Assembly (NCBI GenBank): GCA_902604565.1
Contig: CACKZF010000005.1
Coordinates: 1-46,508 of the forward strand
Direction: 5' to 3'
From: an uncultured Pelagibacteraceae bacterium
GTDB lineage: Bacteria; Pseudomonadota; Alphaproteobacteria; Pelagibacterales; Pelagibacteraceae
Length of the DNA stretch: 46,508 nucleotides
Shown: one piece after another, positions 39,310 to 46,508 of the stretch
How the letters are laid out: every line of letters begins with the position of its first letter
Numbering within the stretch: position 1 is the stretch's first letter
Notes under the pieces: generated by a model
Told to the model about the DNA's origin: nothing
Seen by the model: only the letters and a program-made list of their open reading frames with translations
Databases searched by the model: none
Translations under genes and position numbers: made by a program

Positions 39310-40769
39310 TATGCAACCTTCATTTTTTGTTTTGACTGAAGATAGCTTTCAATTGAAGTTGCAGCATCTCTACCGTCTTTAATAGCCCACACTACTAATG
39401 AAGCTCCTCTTACTATATCTCCAGCCGCAAATACGCCTGGTATACTAGTTTCCAAGGTATCAAAGTCAGCTTTTATTGTTCCCCACTGTGAAACTTGTAA
39501 TCTAGGTTCCTGAAATAGAACTGGTAAATCTTCTGGGTCAAAGCCTAAGGATTTAATCACCAAATCAGCATTAATTTCAAATTCTGAATTTTCTTCTGCA
39601 ACAGGTCTTCTTCTGCCACTTTCATCTGGATCTGTTAATTTCATTTTATCTACAATAATACTGTTTACTTTATTAGTTCCTCTAAACTCTTTTGGATTAC
39701 TTAACCAAATAAATTCTACACCTTCCTCCTCAGCATTACCTACTTCTCTCGCAGATCCAGGCATATTTTCTCTATCTCTTCTGTAAAGACATTTTACAGA
39801 TTTGGCTTTTTGTCTTACAGAAGTTCTTACACAGTCCATTGCCGTGTCTCCACCACCAATTACTACTACATCTTTACCTTCAGCATTTAATGTTCCGTTG
39901 TCAAACATTTCGACTTTATCGCCTAAGCCTTTTTTGTTTGAAGCTGTTAAGAATTCCATTGCAGGAAAAATATTACTTAAATCATTTCCAGGTAAGTTAA
40001 CTTCTCTTGCTTTGTAAACACCTGTTGATATTAATAAGGCATCATGTTTTGATTGTAATTCTTTCAACGTAGAGTCTTTACCAACCTCAAAATTATGAAC
40101 AAATTTTATTCCACCTTCTTTTAAAAGTTTAATCCTTCTCTCAACCACATGTTTTTCTAGTTTAAAATTTGGTATTCCATATATTAACAATCCACCTGCT
40201 CTGTCATACCGATCATATATTGTTATTTGATATCCCTTTTTACGTAATTCCTCACCACAAGCTAATCCTGCGGGGCCTGCTCCAATAATTCCAACACTTT
40301 GTTCATTTTCAATTTTTACATTTATTGGTTTTACCCAGCCATTTTCCCATGCTTTATCTGTTAAATATTTTTCAACTGAACCAATTGTTACTGTTCCATG
40401 TCCCGATTGCTCAATTACACAGTTTCCTTCACATAACCTATCTTGTGGGCATATTCTTCCACAAACTTCCGGCATATTATTTGTACTTTGGGATAGATGG
40501 TAAGCTTCTTCATACCTTCCTTCTGCAGTTAACTTTAACCAATCAGGTATATTGTTACTTAATGGACAGTGAACCTGACAAAAAGGAACACCACACTGTG
40601 AGCACCTGCTCGATTGTTCTTTAGCTTTTTCATGAATAAACTCTTGATAAATCTCTCCAAAATCCTCTTTTCTATGGGATTTGTCTCGTTTAGGTGGATT
40701 TTGTTGACCTATATCCACAAACTTAAGCATTTTATTTGTCATTTGAGTCGGCTTATACAGCAGAAGCAT
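39309..40769 (-). CDS. gltD: Glutamate synthase (NADPH) small subunit
   Basis: GltD passes electrons from NADPH through FAD and iron-sulfur clusters to GltB. The N-terminal cluster region has CSQCGVPFCQVHC (Cys56, 59, 64 and 68) and CGRICPQDRLCEGNC. FAD binding is at GIIGAGPAGLACGEEL, NADPH binding at VVIGGGDTAMD, and the C-terminus has GVFAAGDIVRGASLV. From the first ATG it is 486 residues; AAGGAT just upstream supports that start, although family similarity begins nearer the later Met of MLKFVDIG. It precedes gltB with a TAATG overlap and diverges from uppP across 151 bases. Confidence 0.97.
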   Translation of the reverse strand: MLLLYKPTQMTNKMLKFVDIGQQNPPKRDKSHRKEDFGEIYQEFIHEKAKEQSSRCSQCGVPFCQVHCPLSNNIPDWLKLTAEGRYEEAYHLSQSTNNMPEVCGRICPQDRLCEGNCVIEQSGHGTVTIGSVEKYLTDKAWENGWVKPINVKIENEQSVGIIGAGPAGLACGEELRKKGYQITIYDRYDRAGGLLIYGIPNFKLEKHVVERRIKLLKEGGIKFVHNFEVGKDSTLKELQSKHDALLISTGVYKAREVNLPGNDLSNIFPAMEFLTASNKKGLGDKVEMFDNGTLNAEGKDVVVIGGGDTAMDCVRTSVRQKAKSVKCLYRRDRENMPGSAREVGNAEEEGVEFIWLSNPKEFRGTNKVNSIIVDKMKLTDPDESGRRRPVAEENSEFEINADLVIKSLGFDPEDLPVLFQEPRLQVSQWGTIKADFDTLETSIPGVFAAGDIVRGASLVVWAIKDGRDAATSIESYLQSKQKMKVA

Positions 40770-40920
40770 AAATCCTTAAAGTATTACTAGGTAATATATA
40801 CTGACATATATTTTCGAAAAACATTGATTTTGCTATATTTTCTATTTTATGCATAGTTGATATGCATTTAAATGATTGCCTTATTTAGGGAATCTTTTAA
40901 CTATCTAATAAAAGTCCTTA
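40770..40920. promoter_or_regulatory. Divergent gltD/uppP control region with ATGCAT repeats
   Basis: These 151 bases separate two divergent genes and must carry promoters for both. Two copies of TATGCAT (40848-40854 and 40861-40867), each containing the palindrome ATGCAT, are spaced 13 bases apart, a possible regulator site. Several TATATT/TATTTT boxes occur on each strand, but none pairs with a good -35 element. No riboswitch-like structure was recognised. Confidence 0.35.
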
Positions 40921-41688
40921 ATGATTTCAAAATATATAGAAGCATCAATTTTAGCGTTTGTACAAGGTTTTTCGGAATTTATACCGGTAAGTTCCTCTGC
41001 CCACCTTATAATAATATCAAAAATATCGAACTTTAGTATTAGTTCGCTTCAACTTGATATCAGTCTTCACTTAGGTTCCCTTTTGGCAATTATTTTTTAT
41101 TTTAGAAAGGATTTAGTAAATATTTTAAGAAATAAGTCTTTATTATTACTTATAATTTTAGGTTCTTTTCCATTAGTTGTTTTTGGTTATTTTATTTATA
41201 CCTCAGGACTGATTGAAAATTTAAGAAGTTTAAAAGTTATAGCATGGACGACTTTAATATTTGGTATTTTATTATTTATTGCAGACCGATCTAGTATTAA
41301 AAATAAAATTGATACCAGTTTAAGTTTAAAAAATATTTTAATCATTGGTATTTTTCAAATTTTAGCTGTTATACCTGGTGTAAGCAGATCAGGTATAATA
41401 ATTACAGCTTCAAGGTTTTTAAATTTCGATAGAGTAGATTCTTCAAAAATATCTTTTTATTTATCAATACCTGCATTAGCGGGAGCAAGTATACTTAGTT
41501 TGAAAGATGTGATGAATGCAAATATAGATTTGAACATATTATTTTTATATTCAATAATATTTTCATTTGTAGTTTCTTATTTAACAATCAAATATTTTTT
41601 AATTTATGTAAAAAATTTTAATTTAAATATTTTTGTTTATTACAGAACTTTTCTTGCTTTAATTCTTTTTGTAATTGCTTATAGCTAA
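40921..41688 (+). CDS. uppP: Undecaprenyl-diphosphatase UppP (BacA family)
   Basis: UppP dephosphorylates undecaprenyl diphosphate, recycling the lipid carrier for peptidoglycan and O-antigen synthesis; overproduction is known to give bacitracin resistance in other species. The 255-residue integral membrane protein has the signature QGFSEFIPVSSSAH (15-28) and the second motif PGVSRSGIIITASRF, plus seven or eight hydrophobic helices. Its 3' end overlaps the convergent transporter gene by four bases. Confidence 0.96.
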   Translation: MISKYIEASILAFVQGFSEFIPVSSSAHLIIISKISNFSISSLQLDISLHLGSLLAIIFYFRKDLVNILRNKSLLLLIILGSFPLVVFGYFIYTSGLIENLRSLKVIAWTTLIFGILLFIADRSSIKNKIDTSLSLKNILIIGIFQILAVIPGVSRSGIIITASRFLNFDRVDSSKISFYLSIPALAGASILSLKDVMNANIDLNILFLYSIIFSFVVSYLTIKYFLIYVKNFNLNIFVYYRTFLALILFVIAYS

Positions 41689-42569
41689 TTTTTAGAACTA
41701 GGTGAAATTTGAGAAGAAATTACTGCAATCAATATTAATAAACATCCAATCATGTTATTAGTGCTTAAAAATTGATTGAGAATAATCCATCCTGCTACGG
41801 CTGCAAATACACCTTCGAGAGAATAAATAATTGCTGCTGGTGCCTCTTCTATGTTTTTTTGAGCATACATTTGTAATGTAAAGGCTATACCGCCTGATAA
41901 TGCTCCTGCGTAAAGAATAGAACTACTTTCCATTAATATTTTTGAAATATTTATTTCTTCAAAAATAAAAGAAAAGATTAATGAAAGTGTTGCAACAAAT
42001 AATGCTTGAAGTGCAGCATAAAACATTGGAATATCAAATTCTTCCATGAACTTACCTGCAAAAATTATATGCAAAGCCCAAAATACTGAGCACAATATAA
42101 CTAGACCATCACCTAACATAATTTCTGAGTTAGAAAAATCACTTAGAAGGTATACACCAAGGATACAAAGACCAATTGCTGGCCATATACTCCAATGAAC
42201 TTTTTTGGAGTAGATGAAAAATAACAAAATTGGAACTATCGGTACATAAAATACTGTAAAAAAAGCTGCATTTGCAATATTTGTATATTGAAGTGCAGTT
42301 TGTTGTAAAAAAGTTCCCAAAAACAGGGATACTCCCATGAAAACTAGATATTTTATAAAAAGTTTTGATTTTGAAAGTATTTCTAGTTTAATTTTCTTCC
42401 TCTCAAATAATAAGGCAAGTGGTAATATTGTAAAAAAGCCAACAATAAATCTTGCTGAATTAAAAGTTAATGGACCGATATTATCCATACCAGTGTCTTG
42501 AGCGATGAAAGCTGTTCCCCAAATAAAAGTTGTGACTAGGGCGCAGACCATTGAAAGGGATTTTGTCAT
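41685..42569 (-). CDS. DMT-superfamily (EamA) transporter
   Basis: This 294-residue protein has about ten transmembrane helices in two EamA repeats, the first starting near TTFIWGTAFIAQD and the second ending with LEGVFAAVAGWIIL, the hallmark EamA second-repeat segment. Members export or import amino acids and other small metabolites across the inner membrane; the substrate cannot be assigned. It is read 26 bases after the dioxygenase gene, so it may move that enzyme's substrate or product, but this rests only on position. Confidence 0.9.
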   Translation of the reverse strand: MTKSLSMVCALVTTFIWGTAFIAQDTGMDNIGPLTFNSARFIVGFFTILPLALLFERKKIKLEILSKSKLFIKYLVFMGVSLFLGTFLQQTALQYTNIANAAFFTVFYVPIVPILLFFIYSKKVHWSIWPAIGLCILGVYLLSDFSNSEIMLGDGLVILCSVFWALHIIFAGKFMEEFDIPMFYAALQALFVATLSLIFSFIFEEINISKILMESSSILYAGALSGGIAFTLQMYAQKNIEEAPAAIIYSLEGVFAAVAGWIILNQFLSTNNMIGCLLILIAVISSQISPSSKN

Positions 42570-42595
42570 TATATTTAATTAGATAATTTTGTTAA

Positions 42596-43696
42596 TTAAT
42601 TTATTCCGTTTAACTTACAAGAGCTGTCAAAATCCTCTTTGTTAATATAACATCCAGACATTTTTCTAACTCCATTAAACGATCCCCTACCATGAAGTAT
42701 TCGCCAATTATTAAATATTAGAAGTTCTCCAGGTTTAAGTATATGTCGCCACTGATAATCTTTATTGTTAGCAATAAGATCAAATTTTTTTATCGCTTCA
42801 TAAAACTTTAATGTTAAATCTTTTTCAAATCTAAATGGTGCTCGATCATAATTATTATAACTAACTTGAACTATTTCATTATTTTCATTTAACTTAAATA
42901 TTGGTCTTTCAGCCTCAAGATAAACACCATCACCGATATAATTTCCCTTAACATTTATTTTTGTCATTAATTCATACATCGGCTGGTTTTCTTTTTTTAT
43001 CGTTTCTGCTATTTTTAATCCATCAACCATAATCGATTCACCACCCCTAGCATTATATTCACAACATAGTAATAATTGTAATCCTGGAGCGTCATTACTA
43101 TATGTTGAATCTGTATGAGGTCTGAGTTCTTCTTGAGTGTATGCGCTATCAGCTTTATTTTCATCTGACTCAAAACTCCATAGTCCTCCAAATATAGAGT
43201 TTCTTACGTAACCAATTCTATTTGCAATTGTTTCAACAGACTTTAAACTGGTTTCACAGTTTTTAATTACTGAAAATCCATATTCATGAATATTTTTCAA
43301 AAATTTTCTAAATCCTTCATTTGATAAAATTGAATTATAATCTAAAAAAATTTCTTCATTTATTCCATTAGCTTTCCAGATTTTTAAATTAGATTTTACT
43401 TCTTTTTTCTTTTTTATTTTATTATTAGTTAGAAATTCAGATGAATATTTAACTGGTTTTTCTAAATCAGGCCATGAGACACTCAAATATTTTCCATTTT
43501 CAATTATTTCTGCCTTTTTAACTTTTAAATTTATATCTAATGCTGCTGTATATGTTTTCCTTTGGCTAGACCTTTTATCCCAATTTTGCTCATCTTTTGC
43601 ATGATCTCTTAGCCAAATATTAGGAAAAATTTCAGAATTTTCTCCATTAAAGTGGACGTGCACATCATCTGCTAGTATTTCAATTTTAGTAATCAT
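42596..43696 (-). CDS. Gamma-butyrobetaine hydroxylase-like Fe(II)/2-oxoglutarate dioxygenase
   Basis: This 366-residue TauD/TfdA-fold oxygenase has an N-terminal GBBH-type domain beginning NIWLRDHAKDEQNW and a catalytic domain with the facial triad His194-x-Asp196 (RPHTDSTY) and His335 (NNWRILHGRGSF, which also has Arg337). It should hydroxylate a substrate using 2-oxoglutarate and O2; relatives act on gamma-butyrobetaine or trimethyllysine. The cysteines that normally follow WLRD in the zinc-binding N-domain are absent. It overlaps aceF by four bases (ATGA). The carnitine-type substrate is a family inference only. Confidence 0.88.
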   Translation of the reverse strand: MITKIEILADDVHVHFNGENSEIFPNIWLRDHAKDEQNWDKRSSQRKTYTAALDINLKVKKAEIIENGKYLSVSWPDLEKPVKYSSEFLTNNKIKKKKEVKSNLKIWKANGINEEIFLDYNSILSNEGFRKFLKNIHEYGFSVIKNCETSLKSVETIANRIGYVRNSIFGGLWSFESDENKADSAYTQEELRPHTDSTYSNDAPGLQLLLCCEYNARGGESIMVDGLKIAETIKKENQPMYELMTKINVKGNYIGDGVYLEAERPIFKLNENNEIVQVSYNNYDRAPFRFEKDLTLKFYEAIKKFDLIANNKDYQWRHILKPGELLIFNNWRILHGRGSFNGVRKMSGCYINKEDFDSSCKLNGIN

Positions 43697-44619
43697 TTAC
43701 TCAAGTTGTATGCAAAATTGGATCCAAGATTATCTTTTAATTCGTTATTAAACTTCGCAGCCTCAGCACCATCTATAATTCTGTGATCATATGAGAGAGA
43801 TAGTGGAAGCATGGTTCTTGGAACAAATTTACCATCAATAAATACCTGTTTTTTGTAACTTCTACCTACGCCAAGTATAGCAACTTCTGGAAAGTTAATT
43901 ATTGGTGTAAAAAACGAACCACCTATACCACCTAAGCTTGTGATAGTCATTGATCCTCCAAAGAACTCTTTTTTATCAATTTTTAAATTTCTACAATCAT
44001 CACTTACTTTTTTTAATTCCTCACTTAACTGATTGATATCTTTTTGATTAGCATCTCTAATTTTAGGAACCATAAGTCCATGTTGAGTATCAACTGCGAT
44101 ACCAACATGAAAATACTTTTTAAAAGTAATCTTTCCATTTTCAATATCATCAATTGATGAATTAAATGATGGAAATTTTTTTAGTGAAAGTACCAATGCT
44201 TTTATAATAAATGTAAGTGGGGTAATTTTTATTCTTTCTCCTGTATAATTATCTTTTATTGAGCTTCGAAATTCCTCCATTTCTGTAATATCAGCCTCAT
44301 CATGGTTAGTTACATGTGGAATGTTTGTCCACGAATTTACAAGATGTGGAGCTGCTATTTTTTTTACTCTAGGAATATCTTTAATTTCAACTTCCCCAAA
44401 ATCTGAATGCTGGTATTCGCTTTTAATAATTTTTTCTTTTTGTCTTTCACTATTATTCTGAGGATGATTGATTCTAGATGAAACAAAGTCTTTTAAATCT
44501 TTTTCAACAACCCTACCTGATCTCTCTGTTCCTTTAACATTGTTTATATCTACTCCAAGTTCTCTGGCAAATTTTCTAACTTTTGGACTTGCAGATATTT
44601 TATTTGATTGATCAGACAT
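43693..44619 (-). CDS. aceF: Dihydrolipoyl acyltransferase (E2) lacking a lipoyl domain
   Basis: This 308-residue protein starts immediately with a peripheral-subunit-binding domain (ASPKVRKFARELGV, RVVEKDLKDF; residues 10-49), then a charged linker and the catalytic chloramphenicol-acetyltransferase-like domain ending with DHRIIDGAEAA, whose His and Asp form the active site. Full-length E2 proteins carry one to three lipoyl domains with a DKA/DKV lysine before this point; none is here, and the aceE stop abuts the ATG, leaving no room. With E. coli-type aceE just upstream it should be the pyruvate dehydrogenase core, with the lipoyl arm supplied by another protein. Confidence 0.9.
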   Translation of the reverse strand: MSDQSNKISASPKVRKFARELGVDINNVKGTERSGRVVEKDLKDFVSSRINHPQNNSERQKEKIIKSEYQHSDFGEVEIKDIPRVKKIAAPHLVNSWTNIPHVTNHDEADITEMEEFRSSIKDNYTGERIKITPLTFIIKALVLSLKKFPSFNSSIDDIENGKITFKKYFHVGIAVDTQHGLMVPKIRDANQKDINQLSEELKKVSDDCRNLKIDKKEFFGGSMTITSLGGIGGSFFTPIINFPEVAILGVGRSYKKQVFIDGKFVPRTMLPLSLSYDHRIIDGAEAAKFNNELKDNLGSNFAYNLSK

Positions 44620-46508
44620 TTACATTTTTGTTGGCATGGGTTTGTTTTTATCAATTTTATACTTTTTGAATGCATCTTCAGCATACTTTGATGCAACAAG
44701 CTGTTCATTAGCTAATACGCTAAGGCTATAAGCAACTATGTGTTCTTTATCTACTTCAAAAAAATTTCTTAAGTTTTTTCTTGTATCACTTCTTCCATAT
44801 CCATCCGTACCTAATGAATAAAAGCTCTTTTTTGTAAAAGGTCTTATTTGATCAGCATTTATTCTCATATAATCAGTGGCTGTAAGGATGGGACCTTGAT
44901 GTTTTCCTAAACATTCCTCTACATATGATTTTTTATTTTTTTCTGCAGGATTTAGAAGGTTAAATCTTTCAACTTCCATTCCATTTTTTCTTAACTCATT
45001 AAAACTAGTTACACTCCAAACTTCACTATCGACCTGATATTCTTTTTTAAGAATTTCTGATGCTGCCATCATTTCTCTTAGTATTGTTCCAGAGCCTAAT
45101 AATTGAATTTTTGCTTCTTTAGAACCTGATGATTCTTTAATTTTATACATTCCCTTGAGAATTCCATCCTCACAATCATCTGGCATTGCAGGGTGAGAGT
45201 AATTTTCGTTCATTGTTGTAATATAATAAAAAATATTTTCATTTTTTTCATGCATCCTTCTTAAACCTTCTCTAAAAATCACAGCTAATTCATAATGGAA
45301 TGTTGGATCATAAGAAATGCAGTTTGGAATTGTTGATGCTAACAAATGACTATGACCATCTTGGTGTTGAAGACCTTCTCCTGCAAGTGTTGTTCTTCCT
45401 GCAGTCGCACCAATTAAGAAGCCTCTCGCTTGACTATCTCCTGCAGCCCAAGCAAAATCTCCAATTCTTTGAAAGCCAAACATAGAATAGAAAAGATAAA
45501 TTGGTATCATTTCAATATCATGATTTGTATATGCTGTTCCAGCTGCTATCCAAGAAGACATTGAACCAGCTTCTGTAATACCTTCTTCTAATACCTGTCC
45601 ACTTTTTGCTTCTCTATAAGATGAAAGTTGTGCTGAGTCCTCTGGCTCATATTTTTGACCTTCATGAGCATAAATACCTATTTTTTGAAAGAAACCCTCC
45701 ATTCCAAATGTTCTAGCTTCATCGGGAATAATTGGAACCAATTTTGGTGCAACATTTTTATCTCTCAAAAGATTAGTTAACATTCTTACTAATGCCATTG
45801 TTGTAGACATTTCTTTTTCGCCAGTAGACTTTTTCATAAAATCAAAAATATCTTTAACTGGGGCTTTAATCGGTTTTGAATATGATGTTCTCTCTGGAAT
45901 AAATCCACCAAGTTCTAATCTTCTTTTTTTTAAGTATTTAATTTCTTCAGAGTTTTCGTCTGGTTTAAAATATTCAATATTTTTGACTTGAGAATCTGTT
46001 AAAGGAACATCAAACCTATCCCTATAATACATTAAATCATCAACATCCAATTTCTTTTGTTGGTGAGTAGTGTTTACACTTTCACCACTTTTACCCATAC
46101 CATAACCTTTTATAGTTTTAGCTATTATGACTGTGGGGGATCCTTTGTGATTAACCGCTTTATCATATGCAGCATAAACTTTATGAGGATCATGACCTCC
46201 TCTATTAAGTCTCCAAATATCAGTATCTGACATTGATGAAACTAATTCTGTAGTTTCAGGGTATTTGCCAAAAAACTTTTCTCTCACATACAGTCCATTT
46301 CTTGCTTTAAATGCTTGATATTCACCATCTACGGTCTCATTCATAATTTTTACTAAATGCCCGGTCTTATCATTTGCTAAAAGTGAGTCCCAATAAGATC
46401 CCCAAATAACTTTTAGAACGTTCCAGCCACCACCTCGAAAAATACCCTCTAATTCTTGAATTATTTTTCCATTTCCTCTTACTGGACCGTCTAATCTTTG
46501 TAAGTTGC
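44620..46508 (-). CDS. aceE: Pyruvate dehydrogenase E1 component, homodimeric type (5' end outside window)
   Basis: AceE decarboxylates pyruvate with thiamine diphosphate and reductively acetylates lipoyl groups. The open frame runs off the right edge; the visible 629 codons begin NLQRLDGPVRGNGKII, so the Met at 46344 is internal. The segment aligns without gaps of note to the C-terminal two-thirds of E. coli AceE: DEARTFGMEGF, GEGLQHQDGHSHL, NCISYDPTFHYELAVI, YITTMNENY and LGTDGYGRSDTR. It lacks the start and probably the first thiamine-binding motif because of the window edge. aceF follows directly. Confidence 0.97.
   Translation of the reverse strand, partial: NLQRLDGPVRGNGKIIQELEGIFRGGGWNVLKVIWGSYWDSLLANDKTGHLVKIMNETVDGEYQAFKARNGLYVREKFFGKYPETTELVSSMSDTDIWRLNRGGHDPHKVYAAYDKAVNHKGSPTVIIAKTIKGYGMGKSGESVNTTHQQKKLDVDDLMYYRDRFDVPLTDSQVKNIEYFKPDENSEEIKYLKKRRLELGGFIPERTSYSKPIKAPVKDIFDFMKKSTGEKEMSTTMALVRMLTNLLRDKNVAPKLVPIIPDEARTFGMEGFFQKIGIYAHEGQKYEPEDSAQLSSYREAKSGQVLEEGITEAGSMSSWIAAGTAYTNHDIEMIPIYLFYSMFGFQRIGDFAWAAGDSQARGFLIGATAGRTTLAGEGLQHQDGHSHLLASTIPNCISYDPTFHYELAVIFREGLRRMHEKNENIFYYITTMNENYSHPAMPDDCEDGILKGMYKIKESSGSKEAKIQLLGSGTILREMMAASEILKKEYQVDSEVWSVTSFNELRKNGMEVERFNLLNPAEKNKKSYVEECLGKHQGPILTATDYMRINADQIRPFTKKSFYSLGTDGYGRSDTRKNLRNFFEVDKEHIVAYSLSVLANEQLVASKYAEDAFKKYKIDKNKPMPTKM

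Noticed and set aside
44620-46344. aceE as a complete 574-residue gene starting at the Met at 46344
   Set aside because: The frame stays open to the window edge and the upstream residues match AceE closely (NLQRLDGPVRGNGK), so that Met is internal.

Overview
The window is very A+T-rich, densely packed bacterial chromosome. Gene order and protein types point to a small-genome marine alphaproteobacterium of the SAR11 (Pelagibacterales) type. Supporting signs are alphaproteobacterial neighbourhoods (murA next to a DUF2948 gene; rpmH-rnpA-yidD-yidC-argB-nucleotidase-dapD-dapE; BolA-J protein-cobS-cobT; a RegB-type kinase), lysine/asparagine/isoleucine-rich proteins and almost no spacers. No gene-free stretch exceeds about 175 bases. 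I saw no insertion sequence, phage gene or CRISPR array. The SAR11 assignment is inferred from these features, not from a database search.

Layout. 1-2351 (minus): a 65-aa basic protein, a 34-aa basic ORF, dcd, murA and the start of a DUF2948 gene, joined by tight or overlapping junctions. 2446-2519: tRNA-Thr(GGU), then a TVP38-family membrane protein on minus. 3325-10666 (plus): ribosomal protein L34, RNase P protein, YidD and YidC; then ArgB, a HAD nucleotidase, DapD and DapE (arginine and lysine/peptidoglycan precursors); then a histone-deacetylase-like protein and a SET-domain protein. 10663-14757 (minus): a 60-aa membrane protein, a large exported protein of unknown function, def, fmt and truA. 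14813-16415 (plus): aroK-aroB. 16407-19972: a BolA-like gene divergent from a J-domain protein and cobS-cobT. 19969-23307 (minus): gyrB, then a RegB-like redox sensor kinase. 23480-23569: tRNA-Ser(GGA), followed by a GT17 glycosyltransferase on plus.

24455-34016 (minus) is a translation block read GT4 glycosyltransferase-thrS-infC-rpmI-rplT-pheS-pheT-lepA. 34059-34820 is an alpha/beta hydrolase. 34813-40769 (minus) is gltD-gltB, the ammonium-assimilating glutamate synthase. 40921-41688 is uppP (undecaprenyl recycling). 41685-46508 (minus) reads, in transcription order, aceE (its 5' part lies outside the window), aceF, a gamma-butyrobetaine-hydroxylase-like dioxygenase and a DMT-family transporter.

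Points most worth a second look: an aceF product with no lipoyl domain directly after an E. coli-type aceE; cobST with no cobN in view but beside a BolA protein and an unusual J protein; a deacetylase/SET methyltransferase pair coupled to dapE; a RegB-like kinase that keeps the quinone motif and redox cysteine but has Ser after its phospho-accepting His; and extreme streamlining, with five convergent gene pairs whose ends overlap and many one-base stop/start overlaps. I did not find a clearly new multi-gene system. The rest is mostly housekeeping.
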